DNA from: Streptomyces griseus subsp. griseus
Lineage (GTDB): Bacteria > Actinomycetota > Actinomycetes > Streptomycetales > Streptomycetaceae
Direction of reading: 5' to 3'
NCBI RefSeq assembly: GCF_000720255.1
Contig: NZ_JOJE01000016.1
Coordinates: 1 to 64,000 of the forward strand
Length of the DNA: 64,000 nucleotides
The number at the start of each line of letters is the position of its first letter. Positions within the stretch are counted from its first letter, which is position 1. The notes under the pieces are model-generated. The model had not been told where the DNA came from and searched no databases. It saw nothing but the letters and a program-made list of their open reading frames with translations. The position numbers and the translations under genes are program-made. Positions 51,759 to 60,211 of this stretch are shown here, in pieces.

Positions 51759-53588
51759 TTGCACCTCCCCCGCCAGCTCGGCCCGTTGCACGACCTGCCG
51801 GACTCTCCTGAGGCTTACGACGCCGTGCTCGCCGACGTCACCGAGCAGGCGCTCGCGCGCCTCACGCCCGAGGGCAACCTCGAACACCCCGACTGCGTCG
51901 ACGACATCGGCGACACCTCGCTCGGTATCACCTCCCTGCTCGCCCTCGCCTGGCAGCGGAGCAAGGACCCGCGACTGCCGGAGGCGGTCGGCCGCAGCCT
52001 CGCCTTCCATCTGCGCGAGCGGGTGTACACCGACGACAACCCCGGCTACCCGAACCTGAAGGTGTGCAACTCCCGACTTCCGTACGCCCGTTACACCCTG
52101 GCGGCGGGCGCCCATCCCATCGGCGACTGGCCGAGCACGGTCTGGGCACTGCTCCAGGCGGTCAACGTGCTGGATCTGGCGGACGGTCTCGTCGAGGACG
52201 AGGCCCGGGGTCACCTCGTCGACGTGGCGCGCGGGTACTGGCGCTGGCTCACCGAGGCGACCTTCTTCAACCCGCAGGAGGCGGGCAACCAGGCGATCGG
52301 CTGTGTGGTCGGCGGCCTGATGCTGGCCAAGCATCTGCCGCCGCCGGAGGGGGAGTCGGTCCGACAGCGGGCGCTGGAGCTGTACGTCGACGAGATCCAC
52401 GCCCACCGCGTCCGCGACCGGGGCGCCCTCCTGCCCCCCGAGCACGGCGGCGCCTACGACAACAACTACGGCCCGATCTCCCTGTCCTTCCTCGCCCAGG
52501 CCCACCGGGTCAGCGGCGAGGCGATCTTCGCCGAGGACGGCGACGCGCTCGCCCGCTACATCGACGCCCGCCTGACGAACGGCGGCTTCGACAACGGCGG
52601 ACCGCGCTACAGCGAGCAGCACTCCGCCTTCGAGTCGGTCCTCGGCCTGCGCTACTTCGGCGCCCGCATCGGCTCCGACCTCGGCCGTTACCGCGGTGAC
52701 AGCCGCTGGGCCCGGCACGCGGTCAAGGCGGACGGCGGGGTCGACGGCCACTTCGCGTGGATGCTGGTCTGGCAGACCCAGGACGACACGCGCTGGCACC
52801 GCACCCCGTCCGCCGTGACCGCCCGCCACCAGCTGCGCGCCGGCACGGTCTCGGTTGCCTTCGACGACCGGATGACCCCGTCCCTGGTCGAGGCCGACGG
52901 CATCTACTACCTGCCCGCGGCCGTCAACCGGCAGCACGGGTTCGGACCCGTACTCGACGGTTTCCTGCTGTGCCGCCCGATGGGCGAGGTCCGCGTCCGC
53001 GACGTCCGTACCGAGGGGCTGGCGGCCAAGCTGGTCACCAAGCCGGTGGTCGGCCGCGACCACGTCCTGCGACATGTGCGCTCCCTGTACGTCACCGACG
53101 GCACGCGGCTGTGGATGACGGTGGCCGTGGAACGCCTCGACGGCACGCCGTACCTGCTGGCGGGTCTGCCCTACGCGGCGGACGACGGCGACCGGGTGCG
53201 CCGAACGGCGGACGCCCGGGTCACATCGGCCGGTGCCCTGCGCCTGACCCACCCGCACGCCGGGGACGTCCACCACTTCGACGCCCGCTCCGAACAGACC
53301 CAGGAACAGGCCGCGTTCGCCCTGGCCGCCGACCCGCGCGGCTACGGCAACCCGGACGAGGGCTGGCGCCACCTCGTCGCCTCCTCGGCACTGGAGGCCG
53401 ACCCGGCTCCGGACGCACCGCACGACCTGCACGTGTTCGCCGTGCGCTACGGTCCCGACGCGCCGTTCACCCCGTCCTTCGAGCTCGACGGAGAGGTCCT
53501 GACCGTGCGGACGGAGGCCTTCACCGCCGTCATCGGGAGGCCGGCGGGCGACGCGCGGGGCGAGCCGGAGCTGACGCTGCGCCCCTGA
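51759..53588 (+). CDS. Predicted cytoplasmic alpha-toroid carbohydrate-active enzyme, second of pair
   Basis: A 609-residue protein without signal peptide, five bases after the previous gene. The N-terminal 330 residues show toroid-like helix pairs (DTSLGITSLLALAWQRSKDP; YWRWLTEATFFNPQEAGNQA) and a conserved-looking cluster EHGGAYDNNYGPISLSFLAQ near 230 and SEQHSAFESVLGLRYFG near 285 with Asn, Tyr, His and Glu. The C-terminal 270 residues are beta-strand-rich. TTG at 51759 is the start; no ATG lies in a suitable place. It resembles its neighbour in layout but not in obvious sequence. I cannot name a CAZy family. Confidence 0.65.
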   Translation: MHLPRQLGPLHDLPDSPEAYDAVLADVTEQALARLTPEGNLEHPDCVDDIGDTSLGITSLLALAWQRSKDPRLPEAVGRSLAFHLRERVYTDDNPGYPNLKVCNSRLPYARYTLAAGAHPIGDWPSTVWALLQAVNVLDLADGLVEDEARGHLVDVARGYWRWLTEATFFNPQEAGNQAIGCVVGGLMLAKHLPPPEGESVRQRALELYVDEIHAHRVRDRGALLPPEHGGAYDNNYGPISLSFLAQAHRVSGEAIFAEDGDALARYIDARLTNGGFDNGGPRYSEQHSAFESVLGLRYFGARIGSDLGRYRGDSRWARHAVKADGGVDGHFAWMLVWQTQDDTRWHRTPSAVTARHQLRAGTVSVAFDDRMTPSLVEADGIYYLPAAVNRQHGFGPVLDGFLLCRPMGEVRVRDVRTEGLAAKLVTKPVVGRDHVLRHVRSLYVTDGTRLWMTVAVERLDGTPYLLAGLPYAADDGDRVRRTADARVTSAGALRLTHPHAGDVHHFDARSEQTQEQAAFALAADPRGYGNPDEGWRHLVASSALEADPAPDAPHDLHVFAVRYGPDAPFTPSFELDGEVLTVRTEAFTAVIGRPAGDARGEPELTLRP

Positions 53589-53594
53589 GCGCGA

Positions 53595-54206
53595 TCACCA
53601 GGGCAGGCCGAGCAGTCCCCAGCCACGCCGCTCGGCCTCCCCGACCGCCACGGCCCACTCGCGCAGCAGCGCGGCGAACTCGTCGAAGTCCGCGATCCAC
53701 CGCCCCGGACGGGCCGCGTGCACGTCGTAGGCCGGTCGCAGCCCCTCCAAGAGGGGTTCGGCCCGGGCCCAGTGGGCGGCCAGGGCCGACACCGTCGGGG
53801 GCGGGCAGGCGACCAGGAGCCCTGGCCGCCAGGGGCCGTGGTCGGGCGGGAGGAGACCGTCGAGGGGCGGGGCGACGGGGTCGTCGTGCCAGAACAGGCC
53901 CCGCAGAAACGGGTCCAGATCCTCCCGCAGCGCCGGCACGGCGAAGTCGCGTACGTCCTCCCACGCCTGCCCGGCCCAGAAGTGCGGCTTGTACGAACCC
54001 GTCGTGCCGGGGAACTCGTACCGCGCGCACCACGGCATCCCGGCCGCCGCCGGCCACACCCAGCCGTGTCGCGGCTCCACGTCCCCGTCGAGGCCGACGT
54101 CGGCGTCGGGGAAGACGGCATCCTCCAGCAGCCCCAGCCGCTCGCGGACCGGCGTGGCCCTCAACGTTCCCCAGTCCAGCGCCAGCACGCTGATGTCGAG
54201 GCCCAT
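53595..54206 (-). CDS. Conserved hypothetical protein
   Basis: A 203-residue cytoplasmic protein beginning [20 protein letters not shown]. It is Trp- and Pro-rich with [20 protein letters not shown] near 62 and [20 protein letters not shown] near 170. No signal, membrane helix or recognised catalytic motif is present. The opening suggests a family of Streptomyces hypotheticals often found as single genes. It is convergent with the toroid gene (six bases apart) and four bases downstream of the kinase gene on the same strand. Confidence 0.7.
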   Translation of the reverse strand: MGLDISVLALDWGTLRATPVRERLGLLEDAVFPDADVGLDGDVEPRHGWVWPAAAGMPWCARYEFPGTTGSYKPHFWAGQAWEDVRDFAVPALREDLDPFLRGLFWHDDPVAPPLDGLLPPDHGPWRPGLLVACPPPTVSALAAHWARAEPLLEGLRPAYDVHAARPGRWIADFDEFAALLREWAVAVGEAERRGWGLLGLPW

Positions 54207-54210
54207 GGGG

Positions 54211-54870
54211 TCACCCCAGGGGCGCGGGCAGCGCCGACTGCCGCACCACCAGGTCCGCCCGCTCCCGGGTCGTCGCCACCAGGTCGGCGTTGCGCTGGTC
54301 CGTGCGCATGACCCAGGCGACCGCCTCCGCGTGGCTCTTGCCGAACCGCTCGTGCCGGGAGACCAGCCGGTTCACGCGCTCCTCCTCGTCCATGGCGCAG
54401 AACCAGACCTCGTCCAACTGCGGCCGCACCCGCGCCCAGGCGCCCGTCTCCAGCAACAGGTAGTTGCCCTCGGTCACCACCAGCCGAGCCGTCGGCGGCA
54501 CCGCGATCGCCCCTGCCAGCGGCTGCTCCAGGACCCGCTCGAAACCGGGCGCGTAGACGATCTCCTCACCGTCGGTCTCCTCGCGCAGCCGTCTCAGCAG
54601 CGCCGCGTAACCCGCCGCGTCGAACGTGTCCGGCGCGCCCTTGCGGTCGCGGCGGCCGAGCCGGTCGAGCTCCACGTCGGCCAGGTGGAAGCCGTCCATG
54701 GGCACATGCGCGACCCAGGGCTCCCCGGAGCCGTTCAGCTCGCGTACCAGGTGCTCGGCGAGGGTCGTCTTGCCCGCGCCGGGGCTCCCGGCGATGCCGA
54801 GGAGCGCGCGCCGCCCCCCGGGGACGAGGGCGCGGGCCCGCAGCAGCAGATCGTCGAACGTCAGGGACAC
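54211..54870 (-). CDS. P-loop kinase, uridine/pantothenate-kinase-like
   Basis: A 219-residue P-loop protein. Walker A is [20 protein letters not shown] near residue 25; a substrate segment [20 protein letters not shown] follows near 57; then [17 protein letters not shown] near 133, a lid-like segment [20 protein letters not shown] near 170 and [12 protein letters not shown]. This is the layout of the PRK/CoaA-like nucleoside/nucleotide kinase family used for sugars, nucleosides or pantothenate; the substrate is unknown. The GTG at 54870 is the start. It diverges from the HAD-GH65 pair, so it could serve a common sugar route. Confidence 0.82.
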   Translation of the reverse strand: MSLTFDDLLLRARALVPGGRRALLGIAGSPGAGKTTLAEHLVRELNGSGEPWVAHVPMDGFHLADVELDRLGRRDRKGAPDTFDAAGYAALLRRLREETDGEEIVYAPGFERVLEQPLAGAIAVPPTARLVVTEGNYLLLETGAWARVRPQLDEVWFCAMDEEERVNRLVSRHERFGKSHAEAVAWVMRTDQRNADLVATTRERADLVVRQSALPAPLG

Positions 54871-54960
54871 ACACAGAGTCTGTCACCGGCGCACACCGAA
54901 AACCGGTCGTGTGGCGTGCGCCACCCCGTGGACGGCCGTCAAAGGGGAACCGTGTCCTGT

Positions 54961-55701
54961 ATGACGGATCTCGGTCTTCCCGAAACAATTGTGAGCTGCC
55001 TCTTCGACCTGGACGGTGTGGTCACGAAGACGGCCGTCGTCCACGCGGCCGCCTGGAAGGAGATGTTCGACGCGTTCCTGCGCGAGCGGGACGGCGAGGA
55101 TTTCCGGCCGTTCGACTCGGGCGCCGACTACGACGAGTACGTCGACGGCCGCCCACGCGCCGACGGGGTGCGCACCTTCCTCGCCTCCCGCGGCATCGAA
55201 CTGCCCGAGGGCGGCCCGGACGACCCGCCGGACGCCGCGACGGTCCACGGCCTCGGCAACCGCAAGAACGAACTGCTCCTGGAGAAGATCCGCACCCAGG
55301 GCGTCGAGGCGTACGAGGGCACCCTCCGCTATGTCGAGGCGGTTCGCGAGCAGGGCCTGAGCACCGCGATCGTCTCCTCCAGCGCCAACACCCGCGACGT
55401 GCTGCGCTCCATCGACGCCGAACACCTCTTCGACACCCGGATCGACGGCGTGGTGGCCGCAGAGCGGAAGCTGCCGGGCAAGCCGCACCCCGACACCTTC
55501 CTCGCCGCGGCCCGCGACCTCGGCGTGGAACCCTCCAAGGCGGCCGTCTTCGAGGACGCGCTGGCCGGCATGGACGCGGGTCGCGCGGGCCGCTTCGGGT
55601 ACGTCGTGGGCGTGGACCGCGTCGGTCAGGCGGACGCTCTGTACCGGCACGGCGCGGACGTGGTCGTGAAGGACCTCGCCGAACTGGGAGGGAAGTCGTG
55701 A
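54961..55701 (+). CDS. HAD-superfamily beta-phosphoglucomutase-like hydrolase
   Basis: A 246-residue HAD protein. Motif [21 protein letters not shown] near residue 14 has the nucleophile Asp and the Asp two places on; motif II is [11 protein letters not shown] near 137; the motif III Lys is in [11 protein letters not shown] near 171, and motif IV is [13 protein letters not shown] near 197. The cap holds the helix [18 protein letters not shown]. Such proteins interconvert beta-glucose 1- and 6-phosphate. The ATG at 54961 follows a GGGAACC-type site. It overlaps the GH65 gene by four bases (GTGA), and the pair is the usual disaccharide phosphorylase and mutase unit. Confidence 0.9.
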   Translation: MTDLGLPETIVSCLFDLDGVVTKTAVVHAAAWKEMFDAFLRERDGEDFRPFDSGADYDEYVDGRPRADGVRTFLASRGIELPEGGPDDPPDAATVHGLGNRKNELLLEKIRTQGVEAYEGTLRYVEAVREQGLSTAIVSSSANTRDVLRSIDAEHLFDTRIDGVVAAERKLPGKPHPDTFLAAARDLGVEPSKAAVFEDALAGMDAGRAGRFGYVVGVDRVGQADALYRHGADVVVKDLAELGGKS

Positions 55702-58043
55702 TCAGTCAGCGCTCGTACGCCGTCGAGCCGTGGACCGTGCGGGAGACGGACCTCAACCTCGACGTACTGGCCCAGAGCGAGTCCGTGTTCGCCCTGTCCA
55801 ACGGCCATGTCGGCTGGCGCGGCAACCTCGACGAGGGCGAACCGCACGGCCTTCCCGGCACTTACCTCAACGGCGTGCACGAACTGCACCCGCTGCCGTA
55901 CGCCGAGGCCGGCTACGGCTACCCGGAGTCCGGCCAGACCGTCATCAACGTCACCAACGGCAAGGTGCTGCGCCTGCTGGTCGACGACGAGCCGTTCGAC
56001 CTGCGCTACGGGCGGCTCGTCACCCACGAACGCACCCTGGACCTGCGCCGGGGCGTCCTGGAGCGGACCTGCGAATGGACCTCCCCGGCCGGGACGACGG
56101 TACGGGTGCGCTCGACGCGCCTGGTCTCCCTCACCCAACGGGCGATCGCCGCCGTCGCCTACGAGGTGGAACCCGTCGACAGCCGCACCCGCGTGGTGAT
56201 CCAGTCGGAGCTCGTCGCCAACGAGTCCCTGCCCGAGCCGAAGGGCGACCCGCGGGCCGCGCGGGTTCTGAAGTCGCCCCTGGAGCCCGAGGAGGACTAC
56301 ACCTCGGGGCGGCGGCTGCGGCTCGTGCACCGCACCCGGCGCAGCGGATTGCGCGTCGCCGTCGCCGCCGACCACGTCGTCAGCGGCCCCGACGGGACCT
56401 CCACCAGCAGCGAGAGCAACGTGGACGTGGCCAGGCTGACGGTCACCTCCGTGCTGGAGCCCGGTGAGCGGCTGCGCGTCGAGAAGCTGGTCGCCCACGG
56501 CTGGTCCGGCGCCCGTTCCCGGCCCGCGATGAGCGATCAGGTGGAGGCGGCGCTGGCGGCCGCCGGGCAGAGCGGCTGGTCCGGACTCGTCGACGAACAG
56601 CGCGCGTACCTCGACGACTTCTGGGCGCGCGCCGACGTCGAGGTCGACGGCGACGAGGAGATCCAGCAGGCCGTTCGCTTCGCCCTCTTCCACGTCCTGC
56701 AGGCCGGCGCCCGCGCCGAGCGACGGGCCATACCCGCCAAGGGGCTGACCGGCTCCGGCTACGACGGGCACGCGTTCTGGGACACCGAGACCTTCGTCCT
56801 GCCCCTGCTGACCTACACCGCCCCCGACGCGGTGGCCGAGGCACTGCGCTGGCGCCAGAGCACCCTGCCCGCGGCCCGGGAGCGCGCCACCCAACTCGGC
56901 CTGCGGGGCGTGGCGTTCCCCTGGCGGACCATCGAGGGCTCGGAAGGGTCCGCCTACTGGCCGGCCGGCACGGCGGCCTTCCACGTCAACGCCGACATCG
57001 CGGACGCCGTGGTGCGCTACGTCGCCGCGACCGGGGACACCGACTTCGAACGCGACACCGGCGTGGAGCTGTTGGTGGAGACGGCCCGCCTGTGGCGCTC
57101 GCTCGGACACCACGACGCGCAGGGCACCTTCCACATCGACGGCGTGACCGGACCGGACGAGTACAGTGCCGTCGCCGACGACAACACGTACACCAACCTG
57201 ATGGCCCGGGCGAACCTGCTGGCCGCCGCCGACGTCGTCGAACGCCACCCGAAGCAGGCGGCCGGGCTCGGTGTCGATGCTGAGGAGAGCGCGGCCTGGC
57301 GGGACGCCGCCGAAGCGGTCTTCATCCCCTACAACGAGGATCTCGGCGTCCACGAGCAGCACGCGGGCTTCACCCGCTACCAGCGCTGGGACTTCGCGGA
57401 CACCCGCGCCGACCAGTACCCGCTGATGCTGCACTTCCCCTACTTCGACCTGTACCGGAAACAGGTCATCAAACAGGCCGACCTGGTCCTGGCGATGTAC
57501 ACCTGCGGAAGCCACTTCGACGACGAGCAGGTCACCCGCAACTTCGCCTACTACGAGCCGCTGACCGTACGGGACTCCTCCCTGTCCGCCTGCGTCCAGG
57601 CCGTCGTCGCCGCCCAGGCCGGCCATCTGCGGCTGGCCTACGACTACACGGCCGAGGCGGCCCTGATGGATCTCGGCGACCTGGAGCACAACACCCGCGA
57701 CGGGCTGCACATCGCCTCGCTGGCCGGCACCTGGATGGCGTTGGTCGCCGGCTTCGGCGGGATGCGGCGCGAGGGCGGCTCCCTGCGCTTCGCCCCGCGG
57801 CTGCCCGAGAAGTTCAGCCGCCTCGCCTTCTCCGTCCAGCTCCTCGGCCGACGGCTACGGGTGGAGATGGGCCCGGACAAGGCGACGTACACCCTGCTGT
57901 CCGGACCGCCCCTGACGATCCGCCACCACGGGGAAGAGGTGGCGCTCAACGGCGACGGCCCGGCCGTCCGCACCATCCCGGCGCCCCAGGAGCGGCAGGC
58001 TCCCGAACAGCCCCCGCACCGGAGGCCGAACGCCCGCGAGTGA
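55698..58043 (+). CDS. GH65 family glycoside phosphorylase/hydrolase
   Basis: A 781-residue GH65 protein. The N-terminal beta-sandwich starts [22 protein letters not shown] and runs to about 270. The (alpha/alpha)6 barrel has [20 protein letters not shown] near 350, the general-acid Glu in [13 protein letters not shown] near 486 and the phosphate-loop-like [14 protein letters not shown] near 570. Members act on trehalose, maltose, kojibiose or nigerose. A coupled beta-phosphoglucomutase strongly suggests a phosphorylase releasing beta-glucose 1-phosphate. The GTG at 55698 overlaps the HAD stop. No signal peptide, so it is intracellular. Confidence 0.88.
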   Translation: MISQRSYAVEPWTVRETDLNLDVLAQSESVFALSNGHVGWRGNLDEGEPHGLPGTYLNGVHELHPLPYAEAGYGYPESGQTVINVTNGKVLRLLVDDEPFDLRYGRLVTHERTLDLRRGVLERTCEWTSPAGTTVRVRSTRLVSLTQRAIAAVAYEVEPVDSRTRVVIQSELVANESLPEPKGDPRAARVLKSPLEPEEDYTSGRRLRLVHRTRRSGLRVAVAADHVVSGPDGTSTSSESNVDVARLTVTSVLEPGERLRVEKLVAHGWSGARSRPAMSDQVEAALAAAGQSGWSGLVDEQRAYLDDFWARADVEVDGDEEIQQAVRFALFHVLQAGARAERRAIPAKGLTGSGYDGHAFWDTETFVLPLLTYTAPDAVAEALRWRQSTLPAARERATQLGLRGVAFPWRTIEGSEGSAYWPAGTAAFHVNADIADAVVRYVAATGDTDFERDTGVELLVETARLWRSLGHHDAQGTFHIDGVTGPDEYSAVADDNTYTNLMARANLLAAADVVERHPKQAAGLGVDAEESAAWRDAAEAVFIPYNEDLGVHEQHAGFTRYQRWDFADTRADQYPLMLHFPYFDLYRKQVIKQADLVLAMYTCGSHFDDEQVTRNFAYYEPLTVRDSSLSACVQAVVAAQAGHLRLAYDYTAEAALMDLGDLEHNTRDGLHIASLAGTWMALVAGFGGMRREGGSLRFAPRLPEKFSRLAFSVQLLGRRLRVEMGPDKATYTLLSGPPLTIRHHGEEVALNGDGPAVRTIPAPQERQAPEQPPHRRPNARE

Positions 58044-58095
58044 TCCGGGCGGTCGTCTCCCGACCCCCCCCGCCGCCGTGATCGAACAGGAGTAG

Positions 58096-58142
58096 AGGCA
58101 AGTTCGCCTTGACAATCCCGAACTGTCAAGGCGTACTTGCCT
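58096..58142. promoter_or_regulatory. Large inverted repeat abutting the HTH-Clp_N gene
   Basis: A 19-bp inverted repeat, left arm 58096-58114 and right arm 58124-58142, matches at 18 of 19 positions with a 9-bp spacer. The inner arms read CTTGACA and TGTCAAG; TTGACA at 58109-58114 can also serve as a -35 box. The right arm ends one base before the ATG, leaving no room for a normal ribosome site, so the message is probably leaderless. Confidence 0.8.
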
Positions 58143-58143
58143 C

Positions 58144-58824
58144 ATGCCCCTACCTGATCTGGACGACCTCATCGCCGAAGTGGACCGCACCTGCGCCACC
58201 GCCCACCGTCCGGGCGGCCAGGAACAGCCCGACTGGCTCGCCCTGTTGACCACCGCCGCCGGACTCGCGGGCCAACTCCAGGCCCTGGCCGACGACCTGG
58301 TCGAGGACTACGTCGAACACTGCCGGATGCACGGTGTGTCGTGGACGGACATCGGAGGCGCGCTGGGCGTGACCCGGCAGGCCGTGCAACAGCGCTTCCA
58401 CGCGCCGCACAAGCGCTACGGCCCCGACACCATGACCGAAGAACTCCGCGCCGCCATGGTGCACGTGAAGCAGGCCGCCGTCGCCCACCGCAACAACTAC
58501 ATCGGCACCGAGCACCTGCTGTGGGGCCTGACCGCCGAGGCCAACAGCGCCACCCGCCTCCTGGAGACCTCCGGTGTCGCCGCCCGGGACGTCCACCGCG
58601 GCGTCGGCACCCGGCTGAGCCTCGGCGCCTCGCAGGCCGCCGAACGCATCGCCTGGACCCCGTACTCCCGCAAGGCGATCGCCCTCGCCGAGGCCCGCGC
58701 CGCACGGCGCGACCGCGAGCGGATCGACTGCGAGGACCTCCTGGTGGGTCTCGCCGGGATCGGGCGCGGAGTCGCGGCCGCGGTCCTGACGGAGGCCGGC
58801 TTCGAGCCGGACGACCTCCAGTGA
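58144..58824 (+). CDS. HTH plus Clp N-terminal domain protein, putative autoregulator
   Basis: A 226-residue cytoplasmic protein. Residues 20-85 are helical, ending in a sigma-4/HTH-like segment HGVSWTDIGGALGVTRQAVQ. Residues 100-225 form a Clp_N repeat (AAMVHVKQAAVAHRNNYIGTEH LLWGL; then YSRKAIALAEARAARRDRER), the adaptor-like substrate-recognition domain of ClpA/ClpC, without any AAA+ ATPase. The combination suggests a DNA-binding protein whose stability or activity is read by Clp-type binding. It probably represses itself through the inverted repeat ending one base before its ATG. No partner gene is adjacent. Confidence 0.78.
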   Translation: MPLPDLDDLIAEVDRTCATAHRPGGQEQPDWLALLTTAAGLAGQLQALADDLVEDYVEHCRMHGVSWTDIGGALGVTRQAVQQRFHAPHKRYGPDTMTEELRAAMVHVKQAAVAHRNNYIGTEHLLWGLTAEANSATRLLETSGVAARDVHRGVGTRLSLGASQAAERIAWTPYSRKAIALAEARAARRDRERIDCEDLLVGLAGIGRGVAAAVLTEAGFEPDDLQ

Positions 58825-58905
58825 GCGTGATGACCGCCACCTGTGAGGTTGGAGGACGGCAGAGGGGAAACCCGGGACCGGACACCGTACCGAGAGGAGG
58901 CAGTC

Positions 58906-59385
58906 ATGGGCACGGAGCCGACGATGGCGGACGACGCCTACCAGCCCACGGGAACGAACGAGGAGCAGGAGGACGCGGCGCCGCTCGACCTCCAGGACGC
59001 CGTCGATGAGCGCACTTACGACGACACCCTCGACGAGGGCTACTCCCCGCCCGAGAAGCCGCTCGGCGTCACCGAGCACGGCACCACGGCCGCCGAACAG
59101 CACGACGGCGAGAGCCTCGACGAGCGGCTGGCCCGCGAGCAGCCCGACGTGACGGTGCCCGCGGGGGACGGTGTCGGCGACCTCCCGGACGGTGAGGGCG
59201 AACCCGTCGACCGCGAGGCGGGCCGCGACCGTGCCGGGCGTCTCGTCGCCCCGGACGAGGGACTGCGCACCGACACCACCAAGGAGGAGGTCGCCGACGA
59301 CGTCGGCATCGACGCCGGAGCCGCGGGCGCCGAGGAGGCCGCCGTGCATGTTGTTCCCGACGACCCCGAGTCGGAGGAGTACTGA
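58906..59385 (+). CDS. DUF5709-like acidic protein
   Basis: A 159-residue, strongly acidic, Gly/Asp/Glu-rich protein from the ATG at 58906 with AGGAGG ahead. Recurrent features are DERTYDDTLDEGYSPPEKP and GESLDERLAREQPDVTVPAG, the pattern of DUF5709 proteins in Streptomyces, which are abundant, probably disordered and of unknown role. No signal or membrane helix. It follows the HTH-Clp_N gene by 81 bp and may be stress-related by that neighbourhood, which is only inference. Confidence 0.75.
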   Translation: MGTEPTMADDAYQPTGTNEEQEDAAPLDLQDAVDERTYDDTLDEGYSPPEKPLGVTEHGTTAAEQHDGESLDERLAREQPDVTVPAGDGVGDLPDGEGEPVDREAGRDRAGRLVAPDEGLRTDTTKEEVADDVGIDAGAAGAEEAAVHVVPDDPESEEY

Positions 59386-59395
59386 GGGCGGTGGT

Positions 59396-59698
59396 TCAGT
59401 CGCCGATGTGGTCGAGCCGGCGCAGCTTGTTCGTGGCGTCGAGGGCGGCGACCTTGTAGGGACCGTCCCGCCGCAGCCCATCACCGACTGGCCGCAGTGG
59501 ATCAGTTCGGTGGCCCCGGCGCTCGACGGCGTAGATGTGCGGCACCTGGGTGCGGTAGTGCTCCTTGTGTCCCCGGGCCTGGATCCTGCGTCCCCCGGGC
59601 CTGGATCCTGCGTCCCCCGGGCCTGGATCCTGCGTCCCCCGGGCCTGGATCCTGCGTCCCCCGGGCCTGGACCCATGCGTCCCCGGGCCGGAACCCAT
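59396..59698 (-). pseudogene. Possible truncated gene running into a minisatellite
   Basis: The minus strand has a 3' part that reads like real protein: HKEHYRTQVPHIYAVERRGH near the middle and GPYKVAALDATNKLRRLDHI just before the stop at 59396. Its N-terminal half is encoded only by the 22-bp repeats and is a Gly/Arg/Pro polymer, with a start at 59698 that is not credible. I read this as the tail of a gene whose 5' end was lost or replaced by repeats. I do not recognise the family. Confidence 0.35.
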
Positions 59699-59731
59699 GC
59701 CTCCACGGGCCTGGACCCGGGCGTCCCCCCC
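59578..59731. repeat. Minisatellite of 22-bp units
   Basis: Four identical 22-bp copies (CCTGGATCCTGCGTCCCCCGGG without interruption at 59578-59665) are followed by about three degenerate copies to 59731, in which GGATCC becomes GGACCC. Each unit carries a BamHI-type and a SmaI-type palindrome. The array lies between the acidic-protein gene and the small gene at 59778. Confidence 0.92.
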
Positions 59732-59777
59732 ACCCGGAGCCCGTGCGTCTCGCCGGGCCCCGGTTCGTGCCCCTCTC

Positions 59778-59984
59778 CTAGGGAAGCAGCTTCTCGATGG
59801 CTGCCGGGCCCTCCTCCGCCAGCTTGCGGCGGGCCCACTCGAGGTTGCGCGGGGTGATGTCCCGGCCGGTGGCCAGGACCATGTCCTCCGGAGACACTTC
59901 GGTGCCTGTGCGGGTGTGCAGCAGTTTGTCCGGGGTGGTGCGGTCCTGGGAGGGCTGGGACGCGTCGGGCTGTGACGTCGGCAT
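59778..59984 (-). CDS. Small conserved hypothetical protein (68 aa)
   Basis: A 68-residue protein from the ATG at 59984, with GGAGCGGAG ahead. It reads MPTSQPDASQPSQDRTTPDK, then LLHTRTGTEVSPEDMVLATG and a helical end RDITPRNLEWARRKLAEEGP. The composition is balanced, unlike shadow frames. No membrane helix or signal. Its family is unknown to me, although similar short proteins occur across Streptomyces. It lies between the repeat array and the divergent MMPL gene. Confidence 0.7.
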   Translation of the reverse strand: MPTSQPDASQPSQDRTTPDKLLHTRTGTEVSPEDMVLATGRDITPRNLEWARRKLAEEGPAAIEKLLP

Positions 59985-60211
59985 GATCTCCGCTCCTCGG
60001 GTCGGAGGGCTGAATCGGCCCGGTACTGCCATCGGGCCCACTAACACCATTCAACGCGGCAGCGCGCCGTGCATCCGGAAGGCGTAACACCTCCGCTCCG
60101 GAGCCGCTCGCCGCGCACCCGCGGGAGTACCATGCCCAGCCCCTGCATAACCCCCTCAGAGGCCCACACCCTGCGGATCCCGAGATGCCGAGAAGATCGG
60201 GCCGACGTGTA

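Noticed and set aside
58096..58142. HAIR/HspR heat-shock operator (CTTGAGT-N7-ACTCAAG)
   Set aside because: The inner arms are CTTGACA and TGTCAAG with a 9-bp spacer, so two bases per arm region and the spacing differ. An own-protein operator fits better, though related stress control is not excluded.
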